Source: Sternotherus odoratus (Eukaryota > Chordata > Testudines > Kinosternidae). From it: a DNA stretch of 64,000 nucleotides. The notes beneath the pieces are model-generated. The model worked only from the letters and a program-made list of their open reading frames with translations, had not been told where the DNA came from and ran no database searches. The translations under genes were made by a program, and so were the position numbers. The stretch is taken from the NCBI GenBank assembly GCA_032164245.1, contig JAVMKO010000007.1, forward strand, positions 4,798,371 to 4,862,370. Direction: 5' to 3'. Positions 11,177 to 23,589 of this stretch are shown in pieces; the first letter of the stretch is position 1; each line of letters begins with the position of its first letter.

Positions 11177-12720
11177 TGTGATGGGATCCCCACGAGGTGC
11201 AGCCTAGGACTGTGGGACCGCTGTGTGCCCTGAACTTTCTCCAGCCCGGGCTGTCTAGCAATGCCTTGCTAGTGACCGGCAGCAACCCCCTCCAGGAGCT
11301 GTTATCACTCAGCACAACAGCAGGTGAAGCCCCGCACCCAGCTACATTACAGGGATGCTCCCAGAGCCACCCGTGAATCACACAGAGGAAGGCCCCAGAG
11401 CCAAATCCCCCCCAGCTCCCAGCACTGACCCTCAGGAATATACCATCTTGCACTGCTCAAGATGAGCAGTGCAGATGTATTAACTGGTTCCCCACTTCAT
11501 CAGTGGAAAGTGGACATACACCAGCCTTTGCAAATGTCAGCAGGTTTTCCCCACACTTCATAGAAGCTCACTGGTAAAGATAGACAGTAAAACAAATGTA
11601 TTGACTATAAAAGGTAGATATGAAGTGATATTAAGTGACGGGCAAAAAATCAGAGTCAGTTACCAAAAGCAATAAAATATGAACACGCAGTCTAAACTCT
11701 CCACCCTATTAGGCTGGGCAACAACTAGATTAAGCAGCTTTTCTCACCCCACTGGCTACTGCAGTCCTTAGTATACAGATTTCACCCGTGAAATCTGGGC
11801 CAATCTCCTCCGTTGGAATCTGGTCTTCTTCTCAGTGTCTTAGTAGCTTGCAGCATAGGTGGAGGCAGGAACAGGGGTCAAGCCTCTGGCCACTCTCTCT
11901 GCTTTAAACCCTCAGTCCATATTCTTGGAAAATACAAGTCTAGGCATGTCTGGGGCAATGATGAGTCTCCTAACAAGGCTGAGCAATTCTCCTGGTATGG
12001 CCTCATGCAAGTGAGTCATTGGATTGTAGCTCCCTTGCTGGACAATGGCTGTTGATGAGTTGTTTAACACCTCACCCACGCACTGGTTACTTTCCTTGCT
12101 GTTGCGTCTGGGGAGCTAAGGCCAGGTCTACTGGGGGAGGGAGGAAGTCGACCTGACGCAACTTCAGCTACATGAATAGCACAGCTGAAGTCGACGTATC
12201 TTATGTCGACTTACCTTGGCGTCCTCACAGTGGCGAGTCGACAGCTGCCGCTCCCCTGCCGACTCCGCTTCCACCCCTCACAGAGGTGGAGTTCTGGAGT
12301 CGACAGGGAGAGCACTCGGGGATCGATTTATCATGTCTAGACGAGACGTGATAAATCAATCCCCGATAGATCGATAACTACCCGCCGATCCAGTGGGTAG
12401 TGTAGACGTGGCCTAATATCGGTCTGATTCCCCAATTTACAGCATGTTTTAGTGACCACCATACAACACAATTCTCATAACTTCATAAGCATTCATGGCA
12501 CACATCTATGGATAGAGAAATGATTTTCAGCAGATCATAAGCTTTCCCCTGATCCATATAAAGCATGCCTTGTAAAGTAAGATCAGGATTATATAAAAAT
12601 GAGGAATATCTGGTTCCAGGACGCTCCCACAATGTATGGAATGTGACACCTTCCATCAGCTGGGTTCTATCCACGACACCTGCTAGGTGACAAGACTAAC
12701 AAGTCATAATCCACAGGTGG
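11177..12720. mobile_element. Long LTR-like dispersed repeat, split by a MITE
   Basis: Begins TGTGATGGGATCCCCACGAG, an LTR-type TG start, and continues as one long repeat I recognise from turtle genomes. Landmarks are TATTAACTGGTTCCCCACTT, AATGTATTGACTATAAAAGG and CACTGGCTACTGCAG. It resumes after the MITE at 12417 and fades out near 12720. There is no coding frame of note; the 124-codon minus frame at 11079-11453 has no domain. The LTR assignment rests on the TG terminus and on memory of the family, so the class is uncertain. Confidence 0.45.
12120..12413. mobile_element. Harbinger-type MITE with TAA target duplications
   Basis: A 294-bp element with termini GGCCAGGTCTAC and GTAGACGTGGCC (inverted repeats with one mismatch), flanked by TAA at 12117-12119 and 12414-12416. 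A 3-bp TAA/TWA duplication is the signature of PIF/Harbinger elements. The interior is rich in GTCGAC and has secondary inverted repeats such as GATCGATTTATCATGTCTAG against AGACGTGATAAATCAATCCC. It is non-autonomous and has no transposase frame. It sits inside the LTR-like repeat and is therefore the younger insertion. Confidence 0.8.
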
Positions 12721-12784
12721 GCCTGACGCATATGGTATCTCTGCAGAAAGTGGAAGTATTCCATTTAGTGGCATTTGAACGGTG

Positions 12785-12845
12785 TCAGGGGCTCACGGCC
12801 CCACCCCGGCAATCGGGCCGCAACCCCCCAGTTTGAGAACCGCTG
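12785..12845. mobile_element. hAT element terminal fragment
   Basis: Ends in CCCAGTTTGAGAACCGCTG, the right-end inverted repeat of hAT-type elements that begin CAG.GGTTCTCAAAC. Only the last 60 bases are recognisable. Confidence 0.5.
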
Positions 12846-13785
12846 CTCAAGGCTCACCTGTGGATTATGACGTGTTATTCTTTCCCAAAAGCGGACACTT
12901 TCTCCCATCACGAGATCTGGTCACTCTTGTCATCCTCCTTGCCAGCTCAATTGGTCATGCCACTCTTCCCTTGGAATCCCTCCGCTGGCTCCCCATTGTG
13001 CCCCCAAGCCCCGGACGTGTGGCGCGGCCCCTCCTGAGCTCACCTGCCAGGCTCCTGCTCTGTGCACACAGAAATGGGGCTTTGAGAGAGAGTTCGGTCA
13101 CATTGCTTACAGTGAGCTGAGCTGATTTCTACATCCATTGCTTATTGTCTCTGGTTCTTAAAGGGGTCTGAAAAATGAGTGGGGTATCTCACCACGCCCT
13201 CATCCTCTCATACCCCCCCAACAATTAATTCAGCCCTCAACCCTCAAATCAATCCCCCCAAATCCCATATCAATGCTACCCCCATCTGTTCTGCCTCCCC
13301 TCTGCTCCTTCTGCAGCACTTGGGGTTCTTTGCCTCACTATCCCAAGCCTGGAGGGGGCTGCAGTCGGCAACCCTCTCCCCCACCTTCTCAGGTCACATG
13401 TTTCAGGGATGGAGTGGGAGGAGCCATCCTGTTGCTCATGGAGTCTGGGGGATGGGGGAGGGTGTGAGGGGGGGACACAGGAGTGAGCAGAGATGCTTTG
13501 CGCTTCCTGCGGCAGTCTGATTGGTTTTTCTTCCCCAGGAGGCAGGCAAATGAGGGCAGCAGCCAATCGTAGGGTTTTTCCCCCCAAGGCATGCACCCCA
13601 CAGGGACCCACTTTGCTATTTCAAAATTTTATTCCCAGTAGGGCTGCCCCCTCTGTGGTGCAAAAACTGGGACGTCCGCTGGCAGTGCATACTGAGCACC
13701 CTTTACAGATTCCCCAGGGACGCCCCTGGGAAACCTTGGACAAGTGGCAGCCTTATTTTCTGGATCACTGAGGTAACCGGTCAGG
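12846..13785. other. C-rich unassigned sequence
   Basis: Pyrimidine-rich on the + strand, which keeps several frames of 64-113 codons open (for example 12782-13120 and 13179-13520). Their proline, serine and leucine bias follows from base composition. No domain or splice structure was recognised. Confidence 0.4.
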
Positions 13786-13885
13786 CCTTAAATTGTGAAC
13801 TCCTCGGAGCAGGGCCCATCCCTTCCTGAGTGCCTGGGCAGTGCTTTGCATACAGCGGGCATGACTGTACATAAACAAACCACCG
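13786..13885 (+). repeat. Old SINE-like 3' fragment
   Basis: TTGTGAACTCCTCGGAGCAG, then CAGTGCTTTGCATACAGCGG. This is a common amniote dispersed repeat that ends near a gapped GCACTGT-type box. The copy at 19441-19556 is the same orientation; the one at 45645-45845 is reversed. Confidence 0.45.
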
Positions 13886-14860
13886 CCCTCTTTAAAGCTG
13901 TGCGACTAACAGGGCTAGAAATAGACTTTTCCACACAGCGTGACTATGGAGATTAGCCTTGACCTTTCTCGAATCCTCCACCCCAGGAAGGATCAATGAC
14001 CATGGGTTTCACAGACCTCAGGGGCCAGACTGGTCTACCAGACTAGCTGCTTATGCCTTTCCATTAAACCAGCACAATGTCCTTTATGTCACTTATATGG
14101 AAAGCAACAAGATCTTCCCTTGCCGCCCTCCCCCCCAATTAAAAATTCTAGCTGAGGTGGTTTTCTGAGTCTGTCAAGAACAGCTTTTTGTAAAACAGAA
14201 TGTTGCTATCTTTGTAGAATGCCGTCGTCAGCATATCTATCTTTTGTTTGTTCATTCCCTGCAGGACAGAGCTGTGCCTTATGTCTCAATTATCTTTTCT
14301 TCTGCTGCAGAGAGAATTCGATTTGGAGTTTCAAGGGACGGCGAAAATACCAAAGATCTAGACAGAAAACCAATATCTCAGTAGCCAACAATTTGCTGGA
14401 CATATCTTATAGCACTTAAACAACTTAAGTCTTGCAGCTTAATGACTTTAATGGTACAGTTATTAGACAAGTATGGGGAAAAAAAGAGAATGACATAAAT
14501 GTTTAATGAGGACACTATTAGAAGCCACATGTAAATGCTGAACTCTCTTTTCTGCTCAGGAAATACAACGTGGCTTTAACCACTTCATCAATATTTGATA
14601 CATATTATTGCATTTCCTAGAATCAAAAGTATCTGTTCAAGAGAAAAGACTAAATAAATTATGTCAACTGGTTCTACTTCATCCATTACTTTATTGATAT
14701 GTTCAAAGGTCTCTAATAGATTAGTGAGACATGATTTTCCTTTCCAAAGTCCAGGCTCGTTACACCTTTTCATCCTGGTCTGGAACAACTTGCCATAGGT
14801 CTTGGTGGATTCTCAAACACTGTCAAATTTTAAAGAGGTGGGATGTTTTTTTCTAAAAGT
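13886..14860. other. No recognised feature
   Basis: A pyrimidine tract ending TTTTCTTCTGCTGCAG at 14296-14311 looks like a splice acceptor. The open frame after it reaches a stop within about 25 codons and no good donor follows, so no exon is called. Confidence 0.4.
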
Positions 14861-14861
14861 T

Positions 14862-14985
14862 CTGCTCCAGAAATTACTTTGGGGAAATTCTACAGCCTGT
14901 GTTATACAGGAAACCAGACTAAATGATCACAACAGTCCCTTTTGGCCTTGGAATCTATACGACATGAGGTTAATATCAAATGGAG
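14862..14985 (+). mobile_element. Old CR1/L2-type LINE 3' end
   Basis: CCTGTGTTATACAGGAAACC, then ACTAAATGATCACAACAGTC and CCTTTTGGCCTTGGAATCTA. This is the sense-strand 3' tail of an old CR1-group LINE (compare 43540-43620). The solo LTR begins 14 bases downstream. Confidence 0.55.
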
Positions 14986-14998
14986 CTATACAATACAC

Positions 14999-15663
14999 TG
15001 TGGCAAAGCTTTGGCCTTGTCCCTGTGGGTCCTGCGCTTCCAGGTGGTTTGTGCTAGCCTCAGAGACTCACTGTGACCCTCCCTTCTCTCTTTAGAGACC
15101 AGGTCACAGCCTATTGAGCCATTTTCATCATAAGCCAGTGATTAGTTAGGAGAGGTAGGGGGGGGGGGAGGGGGAGGAGGGAGCCTGGGACCATTCTCTA
15201 CTCTGGGATCCAGCCCAGGGACCCTAATAGTATCAGCTAAGATGACTGACCTTTTAGCCACCAAACACAATACAATTCCCTGGGCTATTTCCCCACAGCA
15301 GTCCCTGCTTCTTCAAACTCCACTTCACCTTTACCTCAAGTCTCCTTCCATGTGTATATGTTGTCTACCACTCACTCTCACCAACATCACAACCTCCTCT
15401 CACAGCTCCTGACACCCACACCCACCTGATTAACTAGGAGGGTTTTTAACTGGTTTCAGCCAGTCCCTGATTGGCTTCAGGTGTCCCAATCAGGTTAGCT
15501 ATTTCTACTGCCTTCGAGAATCTTCTTAATTGGCTCCAGGTGTCTTGATTGGCCTGGAGTAGCCTTTGTTTGGCTATCCAGAGAACAGAGACCTACACCT
15601 CCTGAGGCTGATATACCTGCCTTCCAGCACTCTCCTATACCCTTCTGGTCTGACTCCGTCACA
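14999..15663 (-). mobile_element. Solo LTR, Ty3/Gypsy-type, with ACAC target duplications
   Basis: On the minus strand it begins TGTGACGGAGTCAGACCAGA and ends TTTGCCACA, giving TG...CA termini. It is 665 bp long. The four bases ACAC flank both sides (14995-14998 and 15664-15667), consistent with integrase-made duplication. Part of the sequence is shared closely with 41497-41860. A G-rich run lies at 15156-15180. No internal retroelement sequence adjoins, so it is a solo LTR left by recombination. Confidence 0.75.
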
Positions 15664-18600
15664 ACACGTATTCCTCAAAACAGTATGTGTAGCATAAATT
15701 CATTTTAGTACAATTAAATTTATCTGAATATCTTTATTTCCTATTTTTTAAAGGGATTTTTTTGGTTATACAAATGCACTGCAAAGAAAAGAAGCATAAA
15801 TGTAGAGAAAAATACCTGATTAGACTAATGCAAATCAGCAGTAACTCTGCTGAAATACATCATGTAAAACTGAGCCATGGAATACAACAAGGCTTTGGGA
15901 ACTGACCGCATATGCACAGGGTAGTTTCTTTCTGCAAGCTTATCTTGGCCAAGCTGAACAAGCTTAAAAACCAATCATTCCAAAGTAGAAGATGGAAGGC
16001 TAGATCTCCAGTATCCTAAACCAGCATGGTTCTATTGACTTCAGCGACGCAACACAGATTCACCCAAGCCAAGGACTTAGCACATCCAATTAATTCATTT
16101 CTTCTAAGTTTGCTCACCAGTTTGGCGATGAAGGAAGACGGCGGTACTTTCGCAAAGGCATGTTTAGACTAACTCTGGGACAGAGAACCCGCTCATTGCA
16201 AGTCTATGTCTGAGCACACCTGGTTCTGCTCTTCAGGGAGGTTACAATTATATTATAAATGTTCTTAGGCTATACAGTGGCAGTTTATACAGCAAAAACA
16301 TTGTAGACTTGGCGACAAAAGCAACTTTCTCAACCTGTTAAGTACAAGTCTATGTCCCTAAGATTTGCATTAACCATTTTCTCCATCTGGTTCACATATG
16401 GGCTAGTGTAATAGAGCAGTAGAAAGTTTGGGGTGAATACCAAAAAAGATCAGGTCAACTGTTGTCAGGTTAAATCAAGCATGAATCCTGCTGCTGCTGA
16501 CCTGACATCCCTGATGACTTCCTTCAGTGTTTCCTGGCTCAAGTTGTTATTCTCCAAAATGTATTCTCTGTCTGGGTGATGTATGGGAAGAAGGAGGAAG
16601 CCTCTGTTGTCGTCTCCATGAACGCCTCTGAGAGACATGAGTGCTCATTGTATCCCACATGCCTGGGCTTCAATCTAGGAAAAAGAAGCGTTTGTTTTCT
16701 TCATGCTTCTGGCGGGTACTAGTACTGAAAGTTTGCCCTGTCTATCAGGTATGTGCTCTTCCATTGTTTGCTAAGCAGACAGCTGTGTATTTGGTGGGTG
16801 GGACAAACTTCTGATAAGCCAATAGACTTGTTTCATGTTAAGTGCATCTTCTGCAATATCTAAGCCCCACGCTCCATGAAAGAGATCCGTTTCTCCCTCA
16901 CCCTATTGGCAAGCCCACCAGCCTAAAATTCTTCACACTTATCTGGTTCCCAAGTGTCTTGATTCTGTCTCTTTTATAGTGTCTGTCAAGGTGCTGGATA
17001 TGTTTTCCAATTATGTTTTCTGAGTTTGCCCTATATACTTAATATTTTTGTACCAAAACTTTAAGTAACCCTAAGAGTCAGATTTTCAAAACAGCTAAGC
17101 AGTCAGCAGTTCCTATTTAAATCCCATCTAAACAGTGCCAAGATTTTCAGATGCTTTCAGCAACCAGCACTTCTTAATGAGAACAATGGAACACTCCAGT
17201 TTGGAACCTAAATGACAAGGGGAATATATTTCCACACCTGGATTTTGTGTTTGCTTTTGGTCATTTATCTAAATTGAACAACACGAAGTTTTGAGATTCA
17301 CCCTGCCATCCTCTATGAGCAGCAAGTGGTCATTAGAACATCCGAAGGTACAGAATTTAATGTTTTGTTTGCCCAGGGACTAAGTAAAATAAATGTCTCT
17401 AGTGTCAAATGGACTTTGTCAACTAACCATCAGCTAAACTTTCAGACACTACAGTCTACGATCAGGAAATGAGTGTATATCAGCATTTCATTATAATATC
17501 CTAACTTTTCGCAGAAGAACAAAAGCATACTACTCTTGATGTTTATCATGGTGGTGACAAGTAGTTCAGCCATCACGTAGAGAATATTGGGCTGGTCCTT
17601 AGCCAGAGTAAATTGGCCTAGCTCCATTCAAATCAATGGAGCAAGGTTGATTTACAACAGGTGAGGGTTTGATCCTTGGTGTCTATTAGCAATTATGAAG
17701 AATCATTCTAGAAGTCAGACAAACAAATGGCCAAAGCTAATGTCAAATTCAGCATACATAGAAAGTAAACCACGGGATGAGACATAACATGGCTGGAGGA
17801 AGTGGAGTAGATCGCCCATGGGCATGGCCACGGAGAGCAGTGCCTCACATCAACAGGACAAATCCAGTCCACATAACAAAAAATCATTTTTCAGCCCATA
17901 TGAAATGAATTGGTGTATACCAGAACTATATTCACCTCAATACCTAGAATTAGTATTTGGCTATACCATTATGCTAGTTGGCAAATTTGATTCACACATC
18001 CCTTGTGAAAATACCGATAATAAAACATCCTTCATCCCAAATTTCTGCTTCTGGGAAGTCAGGTTTTTAACGGATACTGAATAACAAAAACCTCATGCAA
18101 CCAGAGTAGACACATGGCTTCTGGGAAGTTCAGCGCATGTGACAGGGAAAATGTCTAGTTTCAGAAACAACACCTTAAAAAAACAGCATATCCGCACGAC
18201 TCATTTATTAACTACAAGTTGAGGGACTCTGTGGCCAATGTACTAATGTTAAGCTTTCCCACATATTACTATCTTAAGAGCTGATTGCTATTCAAGAGAC
18301 TACCCGTTATGATACGTAATGTAATCTTCCCCCTCCACCCAAAAACGATGCATTAAAACATGAAAAGTAGCATGACATACTGGGCCTACAAACAAACAGC
18401 AGAAATAATCACAAACAGAATCATTCTGAACATACTAATCAATTCAAGAATGCTAAGAAAGCATTCAAGGATCCTTCAATCCAGCAAGAGAGCAGCAATG
18501 TGATACACTTACTGGCCCAGAATTACCCACTTCGTTCTCACTTATGTGAATGTCTTGTATTCAGTGTGGTTGAATGGATCTGATTTGCAAAATGTCTCTA

Positions 18601-19440
18601 CGGTTACTTGATGATAAGCGTGTTCTGGGTTGATAAACTCTCTGCCTGTAGGTATGGGAGTTCCTGTTTTATAACCACTTCAGCCTCAAGATTTATTTAG
18701 TCAATGCTACCAGGCACCTTGATGGAAAAGCTTTGTGTTGGCTAACATTTCTCATGCTTGAGTCTGTCCTCGGGTAATTTTCTTTTATGGAAGTTGAACT
18801 AAAGCAGTTCGGTCATTTTTGCCTGTGAGAATAGTAAATAAAATGCACTTCCTTTATCAAAAATGAACCTTCTTTCAACAGCCTCCAGCCAAAAATAGTT
18901 GGCACTTGGAAGGTGAAATTTGGCCTGGGGGAAGCCCCCTTTGAGAAACAGGGCATTTCATTGTTCTGAAGGGAACTGGTTTTGGTAACGTTGCAAGCCT
19001 TTGATAGTCAGACACCGAGCATGTGCAGTAGATTTATGGTCACTAAACTTGTTACGGCAGGGCTCGCCTTGACACCAGATTGAAAAATCTGCGAGGGCTG
19101 TATAGCAGCTGTAGTGTAAAGACGTGACAGGCCTCCTGCATGCTTGCTTTGTAAGGTGCACTGGAGCAAAGCCAGCTCTAAGTCAATTTATGCGCCCCTG
19201 GGGATTTCCCCAGCTGCTGAGCTCCTCTGAGACCCAGCCATGCAAACCGCCTAGGAGTAACTTTGTTCACATGTACTGAACTTTGTTCAGGAGTACTGAA
19301 TTTAAACCTCTTATTGTACTTGCAAAGTTTTGTGAGCCAGCAAAGCTCCAAAAGTTATGGAGCGTGAAGTTCCCGTTTATGATTTTCTCTTTATTCCCCT
19401 CTTAAAAATATCACTTCACCACTCTGCCTCTATGAAATTT
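15664..19440. other. Long unassigned stretch
   Basis: About 3.8 kb with no named repeat or exon. Small palindrome-family pieces occur at 17085-17165 and 17617-17660. Open frames such as 17818-18084 (+) have no domain. Confidence 0.4.
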
Positions 19441-19556
19441 CGCCCTTTGCCAGTCTACTGGAACTGTAAATTCTTCAGGGCAGGGGCTGTCCCCTCAGTA
19501 TGTGTGTGTCTGGACAGGTGCTACCATTAGGTGCTACTGCAATGAATAAAAACATA
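19441..19556 (+). repeat. SINE-like dispersed repeat, 3' fragment
   Basis: AAATTCTTCAGGGCAGGGGC followed by TTAGGTGCTACTGCAATGAA and TAAAAACA. This is the sense strand of the repeat seen reversed at 45645-45845. It ends exactly where the pogo-like MITE begins. Confidence 0.5.
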
Positions 19557-19935
<379 letters not shown>

Positions 19936-19937
19936 TA

Positions 19938-21450
19938 TTTAGGTTGCATTATTAAGTGTTCAAAAGTCAGACACTGGCAGATAATGATGTACATGAAACT
20001 TTACCTCTGCCCTCTTGTGGAGTGTGAGCGTTCAGTCCTCAATTGCCTAATCAAATCTTATTTCTCAAATGCAAACAGTGCTGCCAACCCCAAACATTCA
20101 CCAATCAAAAGGCGGGACCTCCCAAAAATCATGAAATGGCTTTAAAATCATGAGGCTTGGGTTCCTTTTGCTAGGCCAGTGCATGTTTTTTAAAATAGAA
20201 ATGTCTTCTCCTTGGAAAATGTGGTTTAATCCAACTGAGTATTTCCCACAGGAAAATGTGAAAAATTTCATTGAAACCAAATTTTCCTATCAGGTGATTC
20301 AACCCCAAAAAAATGTGTTTCAAAAGTCAAATCATTTGGTTTCAGTCAAAAAACGCTGAGTTTTCTACAGCAACATTTCTGATTCAAAACTTTTCAGAGT
20401 TTTTTGTTTCATTTAAAACTTTTGACTTTTTGTTCTGATTTTTGGAATAGATAGTAATTTATCAAGACAGGTTGGCTTTTCCGCTGGTGAATGGCTAATC
20501 AGCTCTATCTGATAAACCAGAACATGATCAATCTGTTTTAGAATCTGAATCAAGTGGTGGTATCACAACATACAGAAAGATACCTTGAACTGACTGCAAG
20601 GCCTCCTTATTGCCAAGTTCATTCTGATTCTCGATTTGAAATGTTGCTTATTCCATTAAAAACAAACCAAACACGACTTTCCCAACGTGCCTTCTGTGTG
20701 CTTGAGCACAAAGGCCTGGTTCTTCATGGCATTGCACTCTGTGCAGCCATTTTGTTCTCATGCAAAGTACATTTTACACTGTTTGCACTGCTGTAAATAA
20801 CTGCACAAGTGACAGAGTCACCAGGAGTCCGGCTCACAGGATACTGTCCGGTCCCTATTGTAGTCAATAGGAGATTTGTCATTGACTGCAATGGGGCTGG
20901 ACTGGAAAGGCTTGATTCTACACCATCCAAGTCAATGGGAAGTGTTCCATAATTGACCAACGTGGAGATAGTTTCTTTCTTGGAGCATGCTTTATCTCAC
21001 TTCTCATTGGGAAAGTGTGAACCCTGACACACTCCAATATGATTGACTTTGCCTGCGGACAATCTGACAATGGAAAAGCTCAGCGGTCTAAAAAGTAATT
21101 ACAGAAATTATTGTCTTTGGCTGCCATTGAATCCTCCTCTAGGTTTTTTTAGAAAACCAATTCCCAACAGTCATTTGTTTTCACACGCCAAAATTTCTTA
21201 TGCATCATGATCTACGCAATGGACTTTATTAGCATATTCTCGGAACTATAATACAACATTTGGGCCTGGGCCTGCTTTCTGCACTTTTCCTCGATCTGTC
21301 TATAGTGCTTGGTTCTTCTGTAGGTGGGTGGATAGATGTGTAAAATATACAACAGCTTTTTATCCATTTTCTCTGCTCTCCTAACAGGCTGTGACGATAT
21401 TTCAGTATTTTTGACAAGCCCAGACTCAGAAACTGAAGCATCAGTTGTCG
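19938..21450. other. Mostly unassigned; palindrome-family piece at 20800-20945
   Basis: 20085-20165 carries AAATCATGAAATGG...AAAATCATGAGGCTTGGG, an old dispersed motif. 20850-20945 carries TAGTCAATAGGAG and CATTGACTGCAATGGGG, members of the GAAGTCAATGG palindrome family. No genes. Confidence 0.4.
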
Positions 21451-21451
21451 C

Positions 21452-21870
21452 TAGTGTCACGGAGTGTGGGGGAGTCCAATCTCTGCACCCCCTCTTCCTG
21501 GGATTCACAGTGACTCTCAGCCAGCCAGTAGATTAGAAGGTTTATTTGGGATGACAGGAACTCAATCCAACTCAGAGTTTCTCAGTACAAACGGGACCCC
21601 TCAGTCAGGCCCTTCTGGGGGGCAGGGAGATGAGACCCCGGATTAGGGATCCCGCCTCATCCCCAACATACCTCCTCAAACCCTCCACCGAAACTGCCCC
21701 TTTCTCCCTTCCCCCTGGCCACTCCCCCAGCCTTTGTTCAGATCCACATAGGCAGAGAACCTCACCTCCCCCGACTATGGTCGGGTTACAGCCCAGAGTT
21801 ACTTTCCCTGTCACAGCTAATAACCATGAGTGCCCATCAAGTTTCCTTCACTCATGTGTGACATCTGAAT
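21452..21870. mobile_element. LTR-like repeat fragment starting GTGTCACGGAGTGTGGGG
   Basis: Starts GTGTCACGGAGTGTGGGGGA and continues CAGTGACTCTCAGCCAGCCA and GAAGGTTTATTTGGGATGAC. It is a repeat I recognise from turtle genomes, with an LTR-like terminus. The far end is lost after about 21870. Coding potential is absent. Confidence 0.45.
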
Positions 21871-23585
21871 GATCCCAGGTGTATAAATTTCTTGTACATC
21901 TAAGGGACGATTCCCCCGACAGAGATGGAACTAGTCTTACTCGGGGTGCATCTCTGGACAGAAGTGATTGATAAAATACAGGTCAGGCTCAATCAGGAAA
22001 AGGTAAAGATTTCAGTCTTATGAAAGATTTCAGGGCACATTCTCTTTATGCTTGGGCAGCGTAAAGAAGCCGAAACCCTGCTACAGGGGAAACTCTGAGT
22101 GTGAGCAGGGTAGGTTCTAAGTGTGCAAAGGCCAGTGGGGCTTTTGCTAAAACATGCTGCATTTCTGCTATCACCAGTTGGCATTTGGTCCCTAGGGAAC
22201 CATTACCAGGTGGCATAAGTTAGAGCAGCCTCGAGGCTGCTCTAACATTTCGGGTCTGGGGCAGAGAAACAAGGAGCCATAAGCAGCTACCAGGCAGGCC
22301 TGTCAGTTTCCTGACTTGATAGCATGAAGGAATGTTGACTCACCTATAAAGGTTTCAAGTCCAGTTTCTGGAGGGGAGCATGCTCCATAGGTAAAAAATA
22401 TACTTTGTCATGACAAAAAATGCAGGGCCATTTTGTGGCTCTAGCGTTGTGTGCGGAAGATAAAGGGATCCAGTGACTCTCAGCCCGCGAGACCTAGAAA
22501 GGCAGAGTGTTGTCTCCACTGCCCCTTTCCCCTGAAACCCTGGCAGCCCTTCTATGTGGAGTCCAAAGTGTTCAGCATCCAGAGCTGTAGCTGTTCTGGG
22601 TCGGGGTGAGGCCAGAAGTTAGAGGTGGAGGCAGTATCGTGGCAGTGTAGAGACGTCAGTGTAAGTGAGGCAACCTTCATTCCCAGATTGTTTGATGGGA
22701 CGGAGATGAAAATCCAGATGGTCTGAAACTCTTGAGTCTGTAAAACATGGAAGGAAATTTCATGCCAACAGGTTTTCTCGTGGCCCTCCCTGGTTCCATC
22801 CGGGCTTGGTACACAGAACAGTGCAGACGGCAGGAAGAGAGGATACAGGGTTAATCACAGCCCTTTCAAAGGTTAAAAAAAACCACTCGAGGAGAGCGTG
22901 AAGATCTGCATATAGTCCAGACTGATTTGTCCTCCTTCTCCTATGCCCAGCAGTGAGGCCAAAAGACGTCGATAATCCCCTAAGGTTGCCTTGGGGCTCA
23001 TGATGAAAATCTCCATTACGAATGTGACCCTCTAGATGGTGGCAAAGCATAGAATGAGAGCAGTGGGAGTTATGATTTGTTACTCCGGTAACCCAACCTT
23101 CTTCCTCACCTGTAGGCTAAATACCAACCTCAAGCCCTCCTAGTGAAAGGTGGAGCATTTTCTAAATCCAAGTCAAAACAACAACCCCTCTGCTTGCTCT
23201 GGAAGTAGCAGATCCCACGTGTCTCCATTCAAAAAAACCGCATGTTTTCGCTCCTCTGGCTAGTTTTCATCTCCCCAAAGGAGGCACAAAAGCTGTTTGT
23301 GATGATTCACACCATGTAGTCTGTGTTCAGTGCAAAAGGCATATAAGTGAAGGGTGTGCGGCGGGGAGGAGATATTGCCAACTTAACCATGTATCCAAAT
23401 CAAATTCATGGCTCTGTTTCGTCAGATGATAGCTCTCCTACACCCACTGATGAAAGGGAGCAGAGCGGTGCCTGTATTGAACAAGAAGAGGAAAAAGCAA
23501 AGGGAAACTCCTCCATATTTTTATCAGTGGAATTCACCAGCATCTATTTGTCCTCTATTTTTCCTGTCTAGACTGACTAAGCCGC
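21871..23585. other. Unassigned, includes a perfect 28-bp palindrome
   Basis: No family named. The palindrome at 22219-22246 is listed separately. Frames such as 22760-23050 (-) and 23347-23571 (+) have no domain. Confidence 0.4.
22219..22246. repeat. Perfect 28-bp palindrome
   Basis: GTTAGAGCAGCCTC is followed directly by its reverse complement GAGGCTGCTCTAAC, with no spacer and an XhoI-like CTCGAG centre. It would form a 14-bp hairpin with essentially no loop. It is probably an internal part of an unnamed dispersed repeat. Confidence 0.9.
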
Positions 23586-23589
23586 AGTT

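Noticed and set aside
14296..14375. Possible exon after TTTTCTTCTGCTGCAG
   Set aside because: A good acceptor-like tract, but the frame stops after about 25 codons and no donor of quality follows.
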